From Candidatus Nitrosopelagicus brevis (GTDB lineage: Archaea; Thermoproteota; Nitrososphaeria; Nitrososphaerales; Nitrosopumilaceae): a stretch of DNA of 64,000 bases. Location of the stretch: contig NZ_CP007026.1 of NCBI RefSeq assembly GCF_000812185.1, forward strand, positions 715,107-779,106, given 5' to 3'. Positions 35,582-44,914 of this stretch are shown piece by piece; positions within the stretch are counted from its first letter, which is position 1, and each line of letters opens with the position of its first letter. The notes beneath the pieces were generated by a model. It did no database searches and was not told the DNA's origin. It worked only from the letters and a program-made list of their open reading frames with translations. The position numbers and the translations under genes were made by a program.

Positions 35582-38500
35582 ATGGAACTCGTAGAAAAAT
35601 TTGATATCAAACAAATTGAAAAAAATGTTCAAAATGATTTGAAAGATAAAGATATTTCAAAATTAATTCAGGAAGATGAAAACAAAAAAAATGAAATAAT
35701 GTTTATTGAAGGACCACCTACAATGAACGGAATTCCACATGCAGGACATCTAAGGGGAAGAGTTTTCAAAGATTTATGGTATAGATACAACGTACTATCA
35801 GGAAACAAAGTCATTTTTAATGCAGGATGGGATACACAAGGATTACCTGTTGAGTTACAAGCTGAAAAAGAATTAGGTATGGAAAATGGAAAAAGCGATA
35901 TTAGTTCAACAGAAGATATTGAAAAATTAGTTGCAGAATGTAAGAATTTAGTTCAGAAATACCATACGAAATGGGTAGAAGTTGACAAATTAATTGGAAT
36001 GTCATTTAACCAAGATAAAGCATACTGGACGTACAAAGATGAATTTATTGAAAAAGAATGGCAATTAATGAAAAAAGCATTTGAGAATGGAATAATGACT
36101 GAAGGTTTTAGAGTTGTTGCATACTGTCCAAGCTGTCAAACATCATTAAGTCATTCAGAAGTTAATCAAGGATATGATATGGTGAAAGATCCATCATTAT
36201 ATTATAAAGTAAAACTTGCCGAAGAAGAAAAATTTTTGATTGTATGGACTACAATGCCATTTACACTTGTAACAGATGCAATGGTAGGGGTTAATCCAAA
36301 AGAGGAATATGTTGAAGTGTTAGTAGAAGATGAAACATGGGTTGTAGGAAAAACACGCTTAGAAGAATTTATGACAGAAGTCAAAATTGAGGAATATGAA
36401 ATTAAAAGAACATTTTTGGGAAGTGAAATGGAAGGTAAAAAATACATACATCCATTATTAGATGAAATACCAAAACTTGCAGAAATTTCAAAACAAGATA
36501 ATTATCATGTAACGGTTGCAGAAAATTTTGTAGATGTTAATGCAGGTAGTGGGCTAGTTCATTTATCGCCGGCAAATGGTGAAGAAGACAATAATATTGC
36601 AATGAAACGCAAAGTTACAGTTTTCTGTCCAATTGATGATGAAGTAAAATTTACAGAAGATGCAGGAAAATATGCAGGATTATTTGTTAGAGATGCAGAT
36701 GAAAAATTAGTTCAATCGGTAAAAGATAGAAATGCACTAGTAAAAATTGGTAAAATTAAGCACAAATATCCATTATGCTGGCGTTGCAATCATGGTTTAG
36801 TATGGCTTGCACGTAGAGAATATTTTTACATGCTTGACAAACTTGGCGATAAAGCAATCAAAGCAGCTGAAGATGTAGAATACTTTTTTGATCAACCAAA
36901 AAATAGATTTTTAGAAATTATTAAAGAAAAACATCCATGGTGTATTTCACGAGAAAGATATTGGGGATGTCCAATTCCAGTTTGGAAATGTAATGATTGT
37001 GAAAACACAGAGCAATTATTCTCAAGAAAAGAAATTGTTGAATCTGCAATTGAGTTACCAGACGGAGAAAATTTTGAATTACATAGACCGTGGATTGATA
37101 AAATCAAGGTCAAATGCAAAGAGTGTAGCGGATTAATGCAAAGAGAAGAATTTGTGCTTGATACATGGCATAATAGTGGTGCTGCACCAATAGCATCATT
37201 AGATGAAGCTACATACAAAGAAAAAATTCCAGCACCGTTCTTTACAGAAGGTATCGATCAAACAAGAGGATGGGCATATACACTTTTGATTGAAAATGTA
37301 ATTTACAATAACGCATCAGTTTCACCATACAAATCATTTCTGTTTCAAGGACATGTATTAGATGAAAACGGAAACAAGATGAGTAAGAGTAAAGGAAATG
37401 TACTTGAGGCAAAAGAGCTTTTAGAAAAATATCCAGTAGATCTTGTTCGGTTTTATTTTATGTGGAAAGCAAGTCCGATTGAACCATTAAACTTTAGCAC
37501 TAAAGAATTAATGTCAAGACCTTATCAAGTCATAAGTACATTATATCATTTACATACATTTTACAAACAAAACAGCGAGTATGATAAATTCAATGTAGAA
37601 GAATCAACTATTGAATGGGCAAAGAAAGAGAATTCACTAACACCTCCAGATGTATGGTTGTTATCAAAACTTCAAAGAATGATCGAAAGAACTACTGAAA
37701 CAAATGACTCATGTCGATTTCATGAATCTGCAAAATCAATTGAAGACTTTTTGATAAATTCTCTAAGCCAAATTTACATTCCAATAATTAAATCAGAATT
37801 GTGGGATGAAGATGATTCAAAAAAGAATAGACGCTTTACAATCTATGCAATTCTTGCTAAAACTTTGAAAACAATCAACATATTGATTCATCCATTTGCA
37901 CCATTTACATCACAATATCTGTACAAATCCATGTTTTCCGAGAAAGAAAATATTTTACTTGAATCATGGCCAAAGGTGGATTCATCATTAATTGATGAAA
38001 AAGTTGAAACATCATTTGATTTACTCAAAGAAACAGTTTCAGTAACATCTGCTGCAAGAATGAAAGGCAAGCTAAAACGAAGATGGCCATTAAACCAAGC
38101 TATGATTTGTTTAAACAAAGGAGAAAAACAAGTTTTAGAATCATTATCAGAACTTGTAAAGTCACAAATGAATATACAAAATTATGAAATTTTTGAGATT
38201 GATAATTCTGAAGGTATGGAACAATATCTAGAATTAAAAGAAAAAGGCTTGCCAGTTGTGCCTAAAATAGAGTTAGAGAGAAGCGCAATAGGACCTAAAG
38301 CTAAACAAGACATGGGAAAATTATTGAAAATGTTTTCAGAAACAGATCCAGAATTAATAATCAAGGAATTAAATGCAAATGGTAAATACACATTCCAAAT
38401 TGGAGAAAATTCAGTTGTATTAGATAAAGAAGATTTCATTGTAGATTTTGAAGTTAATGAAAAATATCAGTTTGCAAAAAGACAGAATCTAATTGTTATA

Positions 38501-38782
38501 ATTTCATTAGAAAGAGACAACGAAATGATGTCAAAAGGATTGATTAAAGATTTGGCAAGAAGAATTCAAACCTTAAGAAAAGAGAAAGGATTCAATCCTA
38601 CAGATATTTTGGAAAGAGCATCAATTTTAGAATTAGACGAAGAGTCGTTAAATTTGATTAAAGATAAGACAGAAGATATTGCATTTTTAGTTAGGGTCAA
38701 AAATGTAGATTTTACAGAATCATGCAAAAACTACAAAGATGACGATATTGACGGGCTAAAAATAAGGATCGCAGTCGAGTAG
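35582..38782 (+). CDS. ileS: Isoleucine-tRNA ligase
   Basis: The 1066-residue class I synthetase has the HIGH motif as PTMNGIPHAGHLRGR, the editing domain (about residues 200-400), the zinc-binding CPSCQTS and CKECSGLM clusters, the KMSKS loop as NGNKMSKSKGN, and the C-terminal anticodon-binding domain. Length and archaeal/eukaryal-type tail are normal. It has its own promoter (TATA-like box 26 nt upstream). Confidence 0.97.
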   Translation: MELVEKFDIKQIEKNVQNDLKDKDISKLIQEDENKKNEIMFIEGPPTMNGIPHAGHLRGRVFKDLWYRYNVLSGNKVIFNAGWDTQGLPVELQAEKELGMENGKSDISSTEDIEKLVAECKNLVQKYHTKWVEVDKLIGMSFNQDKAYWTYKDEFIEKEWQLMKKAFENGIMTEGFRVVAYCPSCQTSLSHSEVNQGYDMVKDPSLYYKVKLAEEEKFLIVWTTMPFTLVTDAMVGVNPKEEYVEVLVEDETWVVGKTRLEEFMTEVKIEEYEIKRTFLGSEMEGKKYIHPLLDEIPKLAEISKQDNYHVTVAENFVDVNAGSGLVHLSPANGEEDNNIAMKRKVTVFCPIDDEVKFTEDAGKYAGLFVRDADEKLVQSVKDRNALVKIGKIKHKYPLCWRCNHGLVWLARREYFYMLDKLGDKAIKAAEDVEYFFDQPKNRFLEIIKEKHPWCISRERYWGCPIPVWKCNDCENTEQLFSRKEIVESAIELPDGENFELHRPWIDKIKVKCKECSGLMQREEFVLDTWHNSGAAPIASLDEATYKEKIPAPFFTEGIDQTRGWAYTLLIENVIYNNASVSPYKSFLFQGHVLDENGNKMSKSKGNVLEAKELLEKYPVDLVRFYFMWKASPIEPLNFSTKELMSRPYQVISTLYHLHTFYKQNSEYDKFNVEESTIEWAKKENSLTPPDVWLLSKLQRMIERTTETNDSCRFHESAKSIEDFLINSLSQIYIPIIKSELWDEDDSKKNRRFTIYAILAKTLKTINILIHPFAPFTSQYLYKSMFSEKENILLESWPKVDSSLIDEKVETSFDLLKETVSVTSAARMKGKLKRRWPLNQAMICLNKGEKQVLESLSELVKSQMNIQNYEIFEIDNSEGMEQYLELKEKGLPVVPKIELERSAIGPKAKQDMGKLLKMFSETDPELIIKELNANGKYTFQIGENSVVLDKEDFIVDFEVNEKYQFAKRQNLIVIISLERDNEMMSKGLIKDLARRIQTLRKEKGFNPTDILERASILELDEESLNLIKDKTEDIAFLVRVKNVDFTESCKNYKDDDIDGLKIRIAVE

Positions 38783-38830
38783 ATTTACAAAAGCTTGACC
38801 AATTGTTGAGTTAACAGGTACCTACGAGGC

Positions 38831-38838
38831 TTATATAG
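38831..38838 (+). promoter_or_regulatory. TATA-like box upstream of the gene at 38859
   Basis: TTATATAG is centred about 25 nt before ATG 38859 and decides that start over the in-frame TTG at 38844. Confidence 0.5.
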
Positions 38839-38858
38839 AAAATTTGCCATGGTATGGC

Positions 38859-39188
38859 ATGGTGAAACAGATTAGTTTAGACACATGGTCGGTCCACCAT
38901 TTACAAGAATTACTGGTAAAGGCTACAAATTTCATTAGTCAAACAAACACACCAATTGTTTTGTACAGAGAAACACTGGAAGAAAAAGAAGATGTCTTCG
39001 AAGAGATTGTTTGTACATTAACGCAAGATCACGTTATTGAACAGGTGATTGTTTCAGGAGGAATGGTCATTCCAGAGATTAAACAGCAGCTGGTATTTTC
39101 TACTGAGGAATTTCCAGATAGACTCTTGAAAAAGAGTAAAGATCTTTTTGGACAAGTAGTAGACTTGTTAGAAGACCAGTTTGAATAG
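38859..39188 (+). CDS. Conserved hypothetical protein
   Basis: This 109-residue soluble protein starts MVKQISLDTWSVHHLQELL and has an alpha/beta pattern with a long acidic C-terminal helix. There are no motifs. It lies between ileS and sucC with its own TATA-like box. I do not recognise the family; the density of codons without stops and the promoter make it a real gene. Confidence 0.55.
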   Translation: MVKQISLDTWSVHHLQELLVKATNFISQTNTPIVLYRETLEEKEDVFEEIVCTLTQDHVIEQVIVSGGMVIPEIKQQLVFSTEEFPDRLLKKSKDLFGQVVDLLEDQFE

Positions 39189-39196
39189 CTAATAGG

Positions 39197-39219
39197 AATA
39201 TAAAGTCCATTTTTGGACT
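39197..39219 (+). promoter_or_regulatory. sucCD promoter: TATA-like box with an adjacent inverted repeat
   Basis: AATATAAA at 39197-39204 is 26 nt upstream of the sucC ATG. It runs into a perfect 6-bp inverted repeat, AGTCCA (39204-39209) and TGGACT (39214-39219) with a four-T spacer. This ends 6 nt before the start. An operator in this place would block transcription initiation. Confidence 0.45.
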
Positions 39220-39225
39220 GGATTT

Positions 39226-40332
39226 ATGCGTCTTTTAGAATACCAAGCAAAAGAGCTTTTCAAGGAATTCGGGATAAGAACTCCACCTAGTATTTCATCA
39301 AAAGACATTGAAAAAGGAAGAAAAGATGCTAAAGAATTAGGATATCCATTTGTCATAAAAGTTCAGGTTCCGGTAGGAGGAAGAGGAAAAGCAGGCGGAA
39401 TTCAGAAATGTAGCAGTGATGACGAATTTGAACTCAAATATCCTCAATTACTAAACATGTCCATAAAAGGAGAGAAAACTCGTGCCATCCTACTTGAAAA
39501 AATGGCAGATATTGAAAAAGAGCTGTACTTGTCATTGTTTTTGAATAGAAGTAAAAGATGCTACACAATCATAGCCTCATCAGAAGGAGGAGTAGAAATA
39601 GAATCAGTAAAGAATCAAACTATCCGCGAAGTTGGACTCGGAGATGTTGATGCACAAACGGCAAAAGAAGTTGCAAATGAAATTGGACTAAAAGATTCAC
39701 AAGAAGAACAATTTGTAGAAATGTTACAAAAATTATCAAAATTAACTATTGAAAAAGAAGCAGAGTTGGCAGAAATCAATCCACTTGCAATTCTAAAAGA
39801 TGGTACACTAATGGCACTTGATGGAAAAGTGATGACTGACGATAATTCAAACTTTAGACATGAAGAATTACAACAATATCAAGAAAAATCAGCTTTAGAA
39901 GAGCAGGCAGAGAAAAGTGGATTTTCACTTGTAGAGCTAGATGGAAATATTGCAGTTATAGGAAACGGTGCAGGATTAGTAATGTCAACGTTTGATCTTG
40001 TTACAGATAATGGTGGAAAACCTGCAACATTTCTAGATGTTGGAGGAGGAGCTACAACTGAATCAGTGTATGAAGCATTAACTTTGATTAGTAAGATGAG
40101 TAGAGTTAAAGGAATTCTAGTTAATCTCTACGGAGGAATTGTAAAAACAACAACAGTTGCAGAAGCTTTCATTCAAGCATACAATAATAATTTAATTGAT
40201 CTTCCTGTCTTTGCAAGATTAATGGGAACAGAATCAGACAAAGCAAAAGAAATGCTAAAAGATACAAAAACAAAAATGTTTGATTCCATTGAAGAGGCAA
40301 TAAACGGAGTAGTAATGGAGACAAACAAATGA
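39226..40332 (+). CDS. sucC: Succinate-CoA ligase, beta subunit
   Basis: The 368-residue protein has the ATP-grasp domain (VKVQVPVGGRGKAGGI) and the C-terminal CoA-ligase domain with FLDVGGGATTESVYEAL and VNLYGGIVKTTTVAEAF. With SucD it links succinyl-CoA and succinate at the cost of a nucleotide triphosphate. Succinyl-CoA is also an intermediate of the 3-hydroxypropionate/4-hydroxybutyrate cycle. It overlaps sucD by 4 nt (ATGA). Confidence 0.95.
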   Translation: MRLLEYQAKELFKEFGIRTPPSISSKDIEKGRKDAKELGYPFVIKVQVPVGGRGKAGGIQKCSSDDEFELKYPQLLNMSIKGEKTRAILLEKMADIEKELYLSLFLNRSKRCYTIIASSEGGVEIESVKNQTIREVGLGDVDAQTAKEVANEIGLKDSQEEQFVEMLQKLSKLTIEKEAELAEINPLAILKDGTLMALDGKVMTDDNSNFRHEELQQYQEKSALEEQAEKSGFSLVELDGNIAVIGNGAGLVMSTFDLVTDNGGKPATFLDVGGGATTESVYEALTLISKMSRVKGILVNLYGGIVKTTTVAEAFIQAYNNNLIDLPVFARLMGTESDKAKEMLKDTKTKMFDSIEEAINGVVMETNK

Positions 40333-41243
40333 CAGACATTTATGAAATTCTTCGTGGTAAAAAAGATGCTGACGGTAATTATGAAAAGAAACCAGTTATT
40401 GTACAAGGAATCACAGGCAAGTATGGTTCAACTCATGCCAAACTAATGTTAGAGTATGGAACAAACATTGTAGCAGGAGTTACACCTGGAAAAGGAGGAC
40501 AAAAATTTGAAGATAAAATTCCAGTTTATGATACAGTAAAAGAAGCAGTTGATGCAACAGGAGCAGAGATATCAATAGTATTTGTTCCAGCAAAATTCTT
40601 CTTAGATGCAGCCAAAGATGCATTAAATTCAGGAATAAAATTGCTAGTTGCCATTCCAGAACATGTTCCTATTAGAGATGCAATGGAGGTAATTGAGATA
40701 GCAAAACAAAAAGATGCAATAATGATTGGACCAAATACTCCAGGTGTTATAGTGCCAGGATTGATCAAAGTAGGAATTATGCCTGCAAGCCCATTTTCAT
40801 CAGGAAAAGTTGCAGTATTATCAAAAAGTGGTACATTACTTTATGAAATTTCAAATAATCTAACTAGCGCAGGTTTTGGTCAGAATATCACAATAGGCAT
40901 TGGAGGAGACCCAGTTAATGGAACACGTATGATTGATGCCTTTGATATGGTAAAAGATGACCCAGAATTGGAAGCAATGGTAGTGGTAGGAGAAATCGGA
41001 GGAGATTCTGAAGAAATTTTAGCCCAGCACATCATAGATATCGGATTTAAGAAACCAATTGTTGGATATATCGCAGGACGACAGGCACCAAAAGAAAAAC
41101 GCATGGGACATGCAGGCGCCATAGTCATGGGAACATACGGCTCAGCCGAATCAAAAATATCCATGTTTGCAAAGGCAAACATTCCTGTTGCAAAAAGACC
41201 AGGCGAAGTAGCAGTACTATTAGCCGGAAAAATGAATAGCTAA
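40329..41243 (+). CDS. sucD: Succinate-CoA ligase, alpha subunit
   Basis: The 304-residue protein has the CoA-binding Rossmann start VIVQGITGKYGSTHAKLMLEY, the substrate loop GPNTPGVI, GIGGDPVNGT, and the phosphorylated His in RMGHAGAIV. It forms a heteromer with SucC, whose gene it overlaps by 4 nt. Confidence 0.95.
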   Translation: MTDIYEILRGKKDADGNYEKKPVIVQGITGKYGSTHAKLMLEYGTNIVAGVTPGKGGQKFEDKIPVYDTVKEAVDATGAEISIVFVPAKFFLDAAKDALNSGIKLLVAIPEHVPIRDAMEVIEIAKQKDAIMIGPNTPGVIVPGLIKVGIMPASPFSSGKVAVLSKSGTLLYEISNNLTSAGFGQNITIGIGGDPVNGTRMIDAFDMVKDDPELEAMVVVGEIGGDSEEILAQHIIDIGFKKPIVGYIAGRQAPKEKRMGHAGAIVMGTYGSAESKISMFAKANIPVAKRPGEVAVLLAGKMNS

Positions 41244-41275
41244 TAGAATAAATAGCAGATTTTTGACGATATACT

Positions 41276-41443
41276 ATGCCAGTTGCAGATCCCCTAAAAA
41301 AACAGATTGCACAAAAAGCAAGACTTCATATGAAAATCTGTATTTCATGTGGTGCAAGATTAGATATGAGCGCTACAAGATGTAGAAAATGTCGAAGTAC
41401 TCAACTAAGATTGAAAAATAGAGCACTGGGAATTAAAAAGTAG
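41276..41443 (+). CDS. rpl40e: Large-subunit ribosomal protein L40e
   Basis: The 55-residue protein starts MPVADPLKKQIAQKARLHM and has one zinc ribbon with CISCGARLD and CRKCRSTQL, ending in a basic tail. This is the archaeal form of L40e without a ubiquitin fusion. It is below common gene-length cut-offs and easily missed. An A/T-rich box (about 41246-41253) lies 26 nt upstream of the ATG, and its stop touches the stop codon of the convergent dnaJ-like gene with no gap. Confidence 0.92.
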   Translation: MPVADPLKKQIAQKARLHMKICISCGARLDMSATRCRKCRSTQLRLKNRALGIKK

Positions 41444-42550
41444 TTAATTTTTCTTAAACAATCCAGACAGTTTTGATGCCCAATTAGATGGGATTACACC
41501 ACTACTCTCTTCTAAACCATCTAGAAATTCATATGTCATATCTCTTCCACCAAATCCAATTAACTTTCTAGTTTTCAAATCATCTAAGAAGAATTCTTTC
41601 CCATTTTCAAGTTTGAGTATTGCATCATCACTAATATCAAATCCTGAACCTTTATCATAGAAGCGGATCATACCACCTTCCTTTAGTTCAAAAAATACAT
41701 CATAACTAACCTTAGGACCAAAAACAGAAATTTTCTTACCCTTTACAATTACATTATCAATTAGATTAAGTGCTAAAACCTCTTGAGCATCTAAAGAAAC
41801 AGTTTCTCTAACATCACCTGCAATAATTTTTCCTTTTGGAGCCTCTAATTTTGTAAAATGTTCTTTTGTTATTGACATGCCAACACGACCTGTTGGATGT
41901 GGCACCTGCTGTCGTATTCCTTTGACATGACCACATACAATATCACCATTATCTACAATAATGTGAGAGCCATTCTCAATATTATAGCCATTTTCTAATG
42001 GCTCCATTAGTTTGAAGGTTCCTTGTGTTAAATGAATCAAAGTTTTAGAATCATCATCTTCTAAAAAGTACGGACTTGTCATACTGCCCCACATGAATAC
42101 ATGATTTGGGTGAGTTATTTTTCCAGCCCAAAATTTTCCTTTTATTGATAGAGCACCAGTTGGTTTTCTTTCAATTTCTATTTGCCCTAATTCATTTGAA
42201 CCAAACAATCTGATTCCTGTAGTATCAGTTCTGTTTAGTGCATCAATCCATTCTTGTGCAACTTTAACTTCCCTTGCAACATCATTGGACAATAACGTAT
42301 TTTGACGAAGACGCTCTTCTTCGTCTGTACCCCAGAAAAATTTTGACTTTTTCTTTTTTTCATCTAATGAGTCAGGAAACTTTTTTCCAACTTTGAGATC
42401 CTCAAATGCCTGTTTAATTATGATAAATTCTTCATCCTGACCACCTCTATCAGCATGATGAGTTAGTGCAAGATTTCTAAATGCACTACGAATTTCATTT
42501 CTTGATGCACCCTCAGTTATACCTAAAATCTCATAATTACTTTTTACCAT
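41444..42550 (-). CDS. J-domain protein with altered HPD motif
   Basis: This 368-residue protein has an N-terminal J domain (about residues 4-55: YEILGITEGASRNEIRSAFR, then HHADRGG). The invariant HPD tripeptide that stimulates DnaK ATPase reads His-Ala-Asp here (residues 32-34). The rest, about 300 residues, is mostly beta with no cysteine-rich DnaJ zinc region, so it is not a canonical DnaJ. It is probably a J-like protein with another partner. A TATA-like stretch about 27 nt upstream overlaps the end of the Nramp-like gene. Confidence 0.72.
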   Translation of the reverse strand: MVKSNYEILGITEGASRNEIRSAFRNLALTHHADRGGQDEEFIIIKQAFEDLKVGKKFPDSLDEKKKKSKFFWGTDEEERLRQNTLLSNDVAREVKVAQEWIDALNRTDTTGIRLFGSNELGQIEIERKPTGALSIKGKFWAGKITHPNHVFMWGSMTSPYFLEDDDSKTLIHLTQGTFKLMEPLENGYNIENGSHIIVDNGDIVCGHVKGIRQQVPHPTGRVGMSITKEHFTKLEAPKGKIIAGDVRETVSLDAQEVLALNLIDNVIVKGKKISVFGPKVSYDVFFELKEGGMIRFYDKGSGFDISDDAILKLENGKEFFLDDLKTRKLIGFGGRDMTYEFLDGLEESSGVIPSNWASKLSGLFKKN

Positions 42551-42594
42551 AATAATTCAGAGTATGCAGAATATCTATAAGTTGTGTGATGGTT

Positions 42595-43845
42595 CTAGAA
42601 AAATTTTGTATATATGAAAAATAGTGCAAAACCTGTTAAAAATACAATACCACACATACTGAGCCCCTTAATCCATACAGAAGGTTGAGTGTCTTTAGGA
42701 AGAAACTTACCAATTACCAGTTTATGATTCAATACCGCAATTATCGGTGCGACAAGAAATGACAAAGTAGTTGCAAAGTCAACTAACTCCTTTAGCTTAT
42801 CGCCAAACTGCATAATGATTAGAATAGAACCAATTGCAAGGATGCAAACAATTGCAACATATGATTTTCTCGAATCATCAGATTCCTTTTTTTGTAATAA
42901 TTGTATGATTTTCTGAAATGAACGGGAATACCCATCAAAAACTGCAAGTATAGTTCCAAACATCACACTAAATGCAGATGCTGCGATTATGATATAGCTC
43001 CATTGACCTATAGTATCGGCAAACATTGTGACTATTTTATGGGCAAACATAGAATTGTTATTGGGCAGCGATTCTCCTGAACCAAAAAATACCAACGTAC
43101 CCAAGCCCAAAAAGAAGATAGCCATTAGAGAGGTAACAAGGTAACCAATTCGAAACTCAGTAAGCGTTTCTTTTAGTTTTGGTCTAAACCCTGTTTGTTT
43201 AATTCTTGCAATTGTCCATAAACTATTCCAGCTTGAAAGATCTATGGCAGTAGGCATCCAACCCATTAAAGCAATTAAAAAGAAAATTCCAGAATCATTC
43301 CATAAATCACGAGGAAGAAAATTCTCATTTGGCTCTACCGGTCCATTAATCAAAGCTAAAACAAATGCAGTAACTGTTGAAATTATCAGAACAAAACCAA
43401 TTACTTTGATAATTCCATCCAGAGTTCCAAATTTTCCAATACATAAAATGACTCCACATATTGCAAACAGTAGAACCATAGTCCATATTCCAAGAAAATC
43501 AATCTGAAAAAGATTTTCAAAAAATCCTGCTGTAACAAAACCTACAGCAGCTGTAACAAAAAACATAGAGCCTAAAGTAATTCCCAGATATAAAATCAGG
43601 AATTTTCTTCCAAGTTTTTCATATCCATCAATTATACTTGTGCCAGTTACATTTGCATAACGTGAACCATGTTCAAAGAAGGGGTATTTTAGAACATTTG
43701 CAAGTATAACAAAACCAAGAATCATGAAACCAAATTCTGCACCCGCTCGTGTGGACTGTACAAGATGTGAGACCCCTATTGCTGTACATGCAAATAAAAT
43801 TCCAGGACCGAATGTTTTCCGATACCGATACAGAAGATCAGACAT
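42595..43845 (-). CDS. Nramp-superfamily membrane transporter with non-canonical metal site
   Basis: The 416-residue protein has about 11 membrane segments and the Nramp start FGPGILFACTAIG. In true Mn/Fe transporters the next residues are the metal-binding DPGN; here they read Gly-Val-Ser-His (24-27). The TM6 motif MPH is replaced by MPTA. It therefore probably carries another substrate or uses another mechanism. It lies in a minus-strand series with a CbtA-like protein and a small Cys-rich protein. Its family is clear but transport of manganese should not be assumed. Confidence 0.78.
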   Translation of the reverse strand: MSDLLYRYRKTFGPGILFACTAIGVSHLVQSTRAGAEFGFMILGFVILANVLKYPFFEHGSRYANVTGTSIIDGYEKLGRKFLILYLGITLGSMFFVTAAVGFVTAGFFENLFQIDFLGIWTMVLLFAICGVILCIGKFGTLDGIIKVIGFVLIISTVTAFVLALINGPVEPNENFLPRDLWNDSGIFFLIALMGWMPTAIDLSSWNSLWTIARIKQTGFRPKLKETLTEFRIGYLVTSLMAIFFLGLGTLVFFGSGESLPNNNSMFAHKIVTMFADTIGQWSYIIIAASAFSVMFGTILAVFDGYSRSFQKIIQLLQKKESDDSRKSYVAIVCILAIGSILIIMQFGDKLKELVDFATTLSFLVAPIIAVLNHKLVIGKFLPKDTQPSVWIKGLSMCGIVFLTGFALFFIYTKFF

Positions 43846-43881
43846 AACTAAAATTTTGATATTAATTACTTAAAGGATGAG

Positions 43882-44361
43882 TTATTTTTTGCGTTCTTTT
43901 AACCTACGTTCCATTCTTAATTTACCTTCATCAAAGCGTTTTTGATCCTCAGGGTTATCAATACGCAATGTTGGAACCGTAGTAGGCTTACCATTATCAT
44001 CTAATGCGACAAAAGTAACGTATGCATTTCCTGTATGAACACGTGTTCCCTTTGCAATATCTTCTGCTTCAACATTTACCTCAATCTCCATTGATGATTT
44101 TTGGACATAGTTTACTCGTGCCTTTACAAACAAAACATTTCCAACAAAAACAGGCTTTAAGAAACTAATCTTATCCATACTGACAGTAACTGCATTTGTT
44201 TGACTGAACCTTTGTGCGACAATTCCTGCAACCATATCAATGTGTTTTAAAATTGCACCACCAAAGACGTTTCCAGCCGGATTTGCATCTGAAGGAAACA
44301 TTCGTATAATTACTTCGGCTTTTGAATCATCAGGAGTTTTTTCCATTTTAATTTTATACAA
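43882..44361 (-). CDS. Hotdog-fold acyl-CoA thioesterase
   Basis: The 159-residue protein has the YciA/ACOT pattern: MFPSDANPAGNVFGGAILKH with the catalytic Asn/Asp region, ISFLKPVFVGNVLFV and a NAYVTFVALDDNGKPT strand. It hydrolyses acyl-CoA. In an organism with archaeal ether lipids, short-chain CoA or 3-hydroxypropionyl/butyryl intermediates are more likely substrates than fatty acyl-CoA; that is inference. Confidence 0.85.
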   Translation of the reverse strand: MYKIKMEKTPDDSKAEVIIRMFPSDANPAGNVFGGAILKHIDMVAGIVAQRFSQTNAVTVSMDKISFLKPVFVGNVLFVKARVNYVQKSSMEIEVNVEAEDIAKGTRVHTGNAYVTFVALDDNGKPTTVPTLRIDNPEDQKRFDEGKLRMERRLKERKK

Positions 44362-44403
44362 ATAGTTATGGTTAAAGGTTATTTTTCTAAGCTGGAACTA
44401 ATT

Positions 44404-44577
44404 CTAGCCATAAATGAGACAGTGTTCACAATCACATTCAGGTTGTTCTTTAGATTTGAAAAGACATTTTTTGTGTTGGCCTGCCTGACATTGAACACAA
44501 ATTTTTTCTAAATTATCAACGCTGGTATATTTTTTAGACTGGTCAAAGCCAAAACCGCCATCTTGTGGACCTACCAT
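44404..44577 (-). CDS. 57-residue Cys-rich, probably zinc-binding protein
   Basis: The frame from ATG 44577 to TAG 44404-44406 encodes 57 residues with a Gly-rich start (MVGPQDGGFGF) and two cysteine groups, CVQCQAGQHKKC and CDCEHC, with added His. The spacing suits one or two metal sites. It sits 24 nt after the DUF427 gene on the same strand. The gene is small, but the cysteine pattern and fit within the operon support it. Confidence 0.6.
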   Translation of the reverse strand: MVGPQDGGFGFDQSKKYTSVDNLEKICVQCQAGQHKKCLFKSKEQPECDCEHCLIYG

Positions 44578-44601
44578 AAGAAACGTATTACAAACTACTA
44601 T

Positions 44602-44880
44602 TTAGATTACTTGAACGCCATTCCAAAAGGCAACTCTATCTTTGATCTTTTCTGCTTCCTTGCTTGGTACAGGATAATACCAAGCACAGTCTGTGTTTGT
44701 TTTTCCATTCACCGTAACAGAATAGTAACTTGCCACACCTTTCCAAGGACAAGAAGTACTTGTTTCAGTCTTGTGAAAATATTCGTTTTTTATTGAATTG
44801 GAAGGGAAATAGTGGTTACCTTCAACTACTACAGTGTCATCACTTTCAGCAATAACAGCGTCATTCCAAACTGCTTTCAT
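44602..44880 (-). CDS. DUF427-family protein
   Basis: The 92-residue protein matches DUF427: MKAVWNDAVIAESDDTVVVE, NHYFPSNSI, TSCPWKGVASYYSV, and DCAWYYPVP near the end. Structures of this family show a small beta barrel; no reaction is established. It lies in the minus-strand group with cbtA. Confidence 0.8.
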   Translation of the reverse strand: MKAVWNDAVIAESDDTVVVEGNHYFPSNSIKNEYFHKTETSTSCPWKGVASYYSVTVNGKTNTDCAWYYPVPSKEAEKIKDRVAFWNGVQVI

Positions 44881-44914
44881 AATCTTAATTGTAATTTAGA
44901 TAATTTATGCCATT

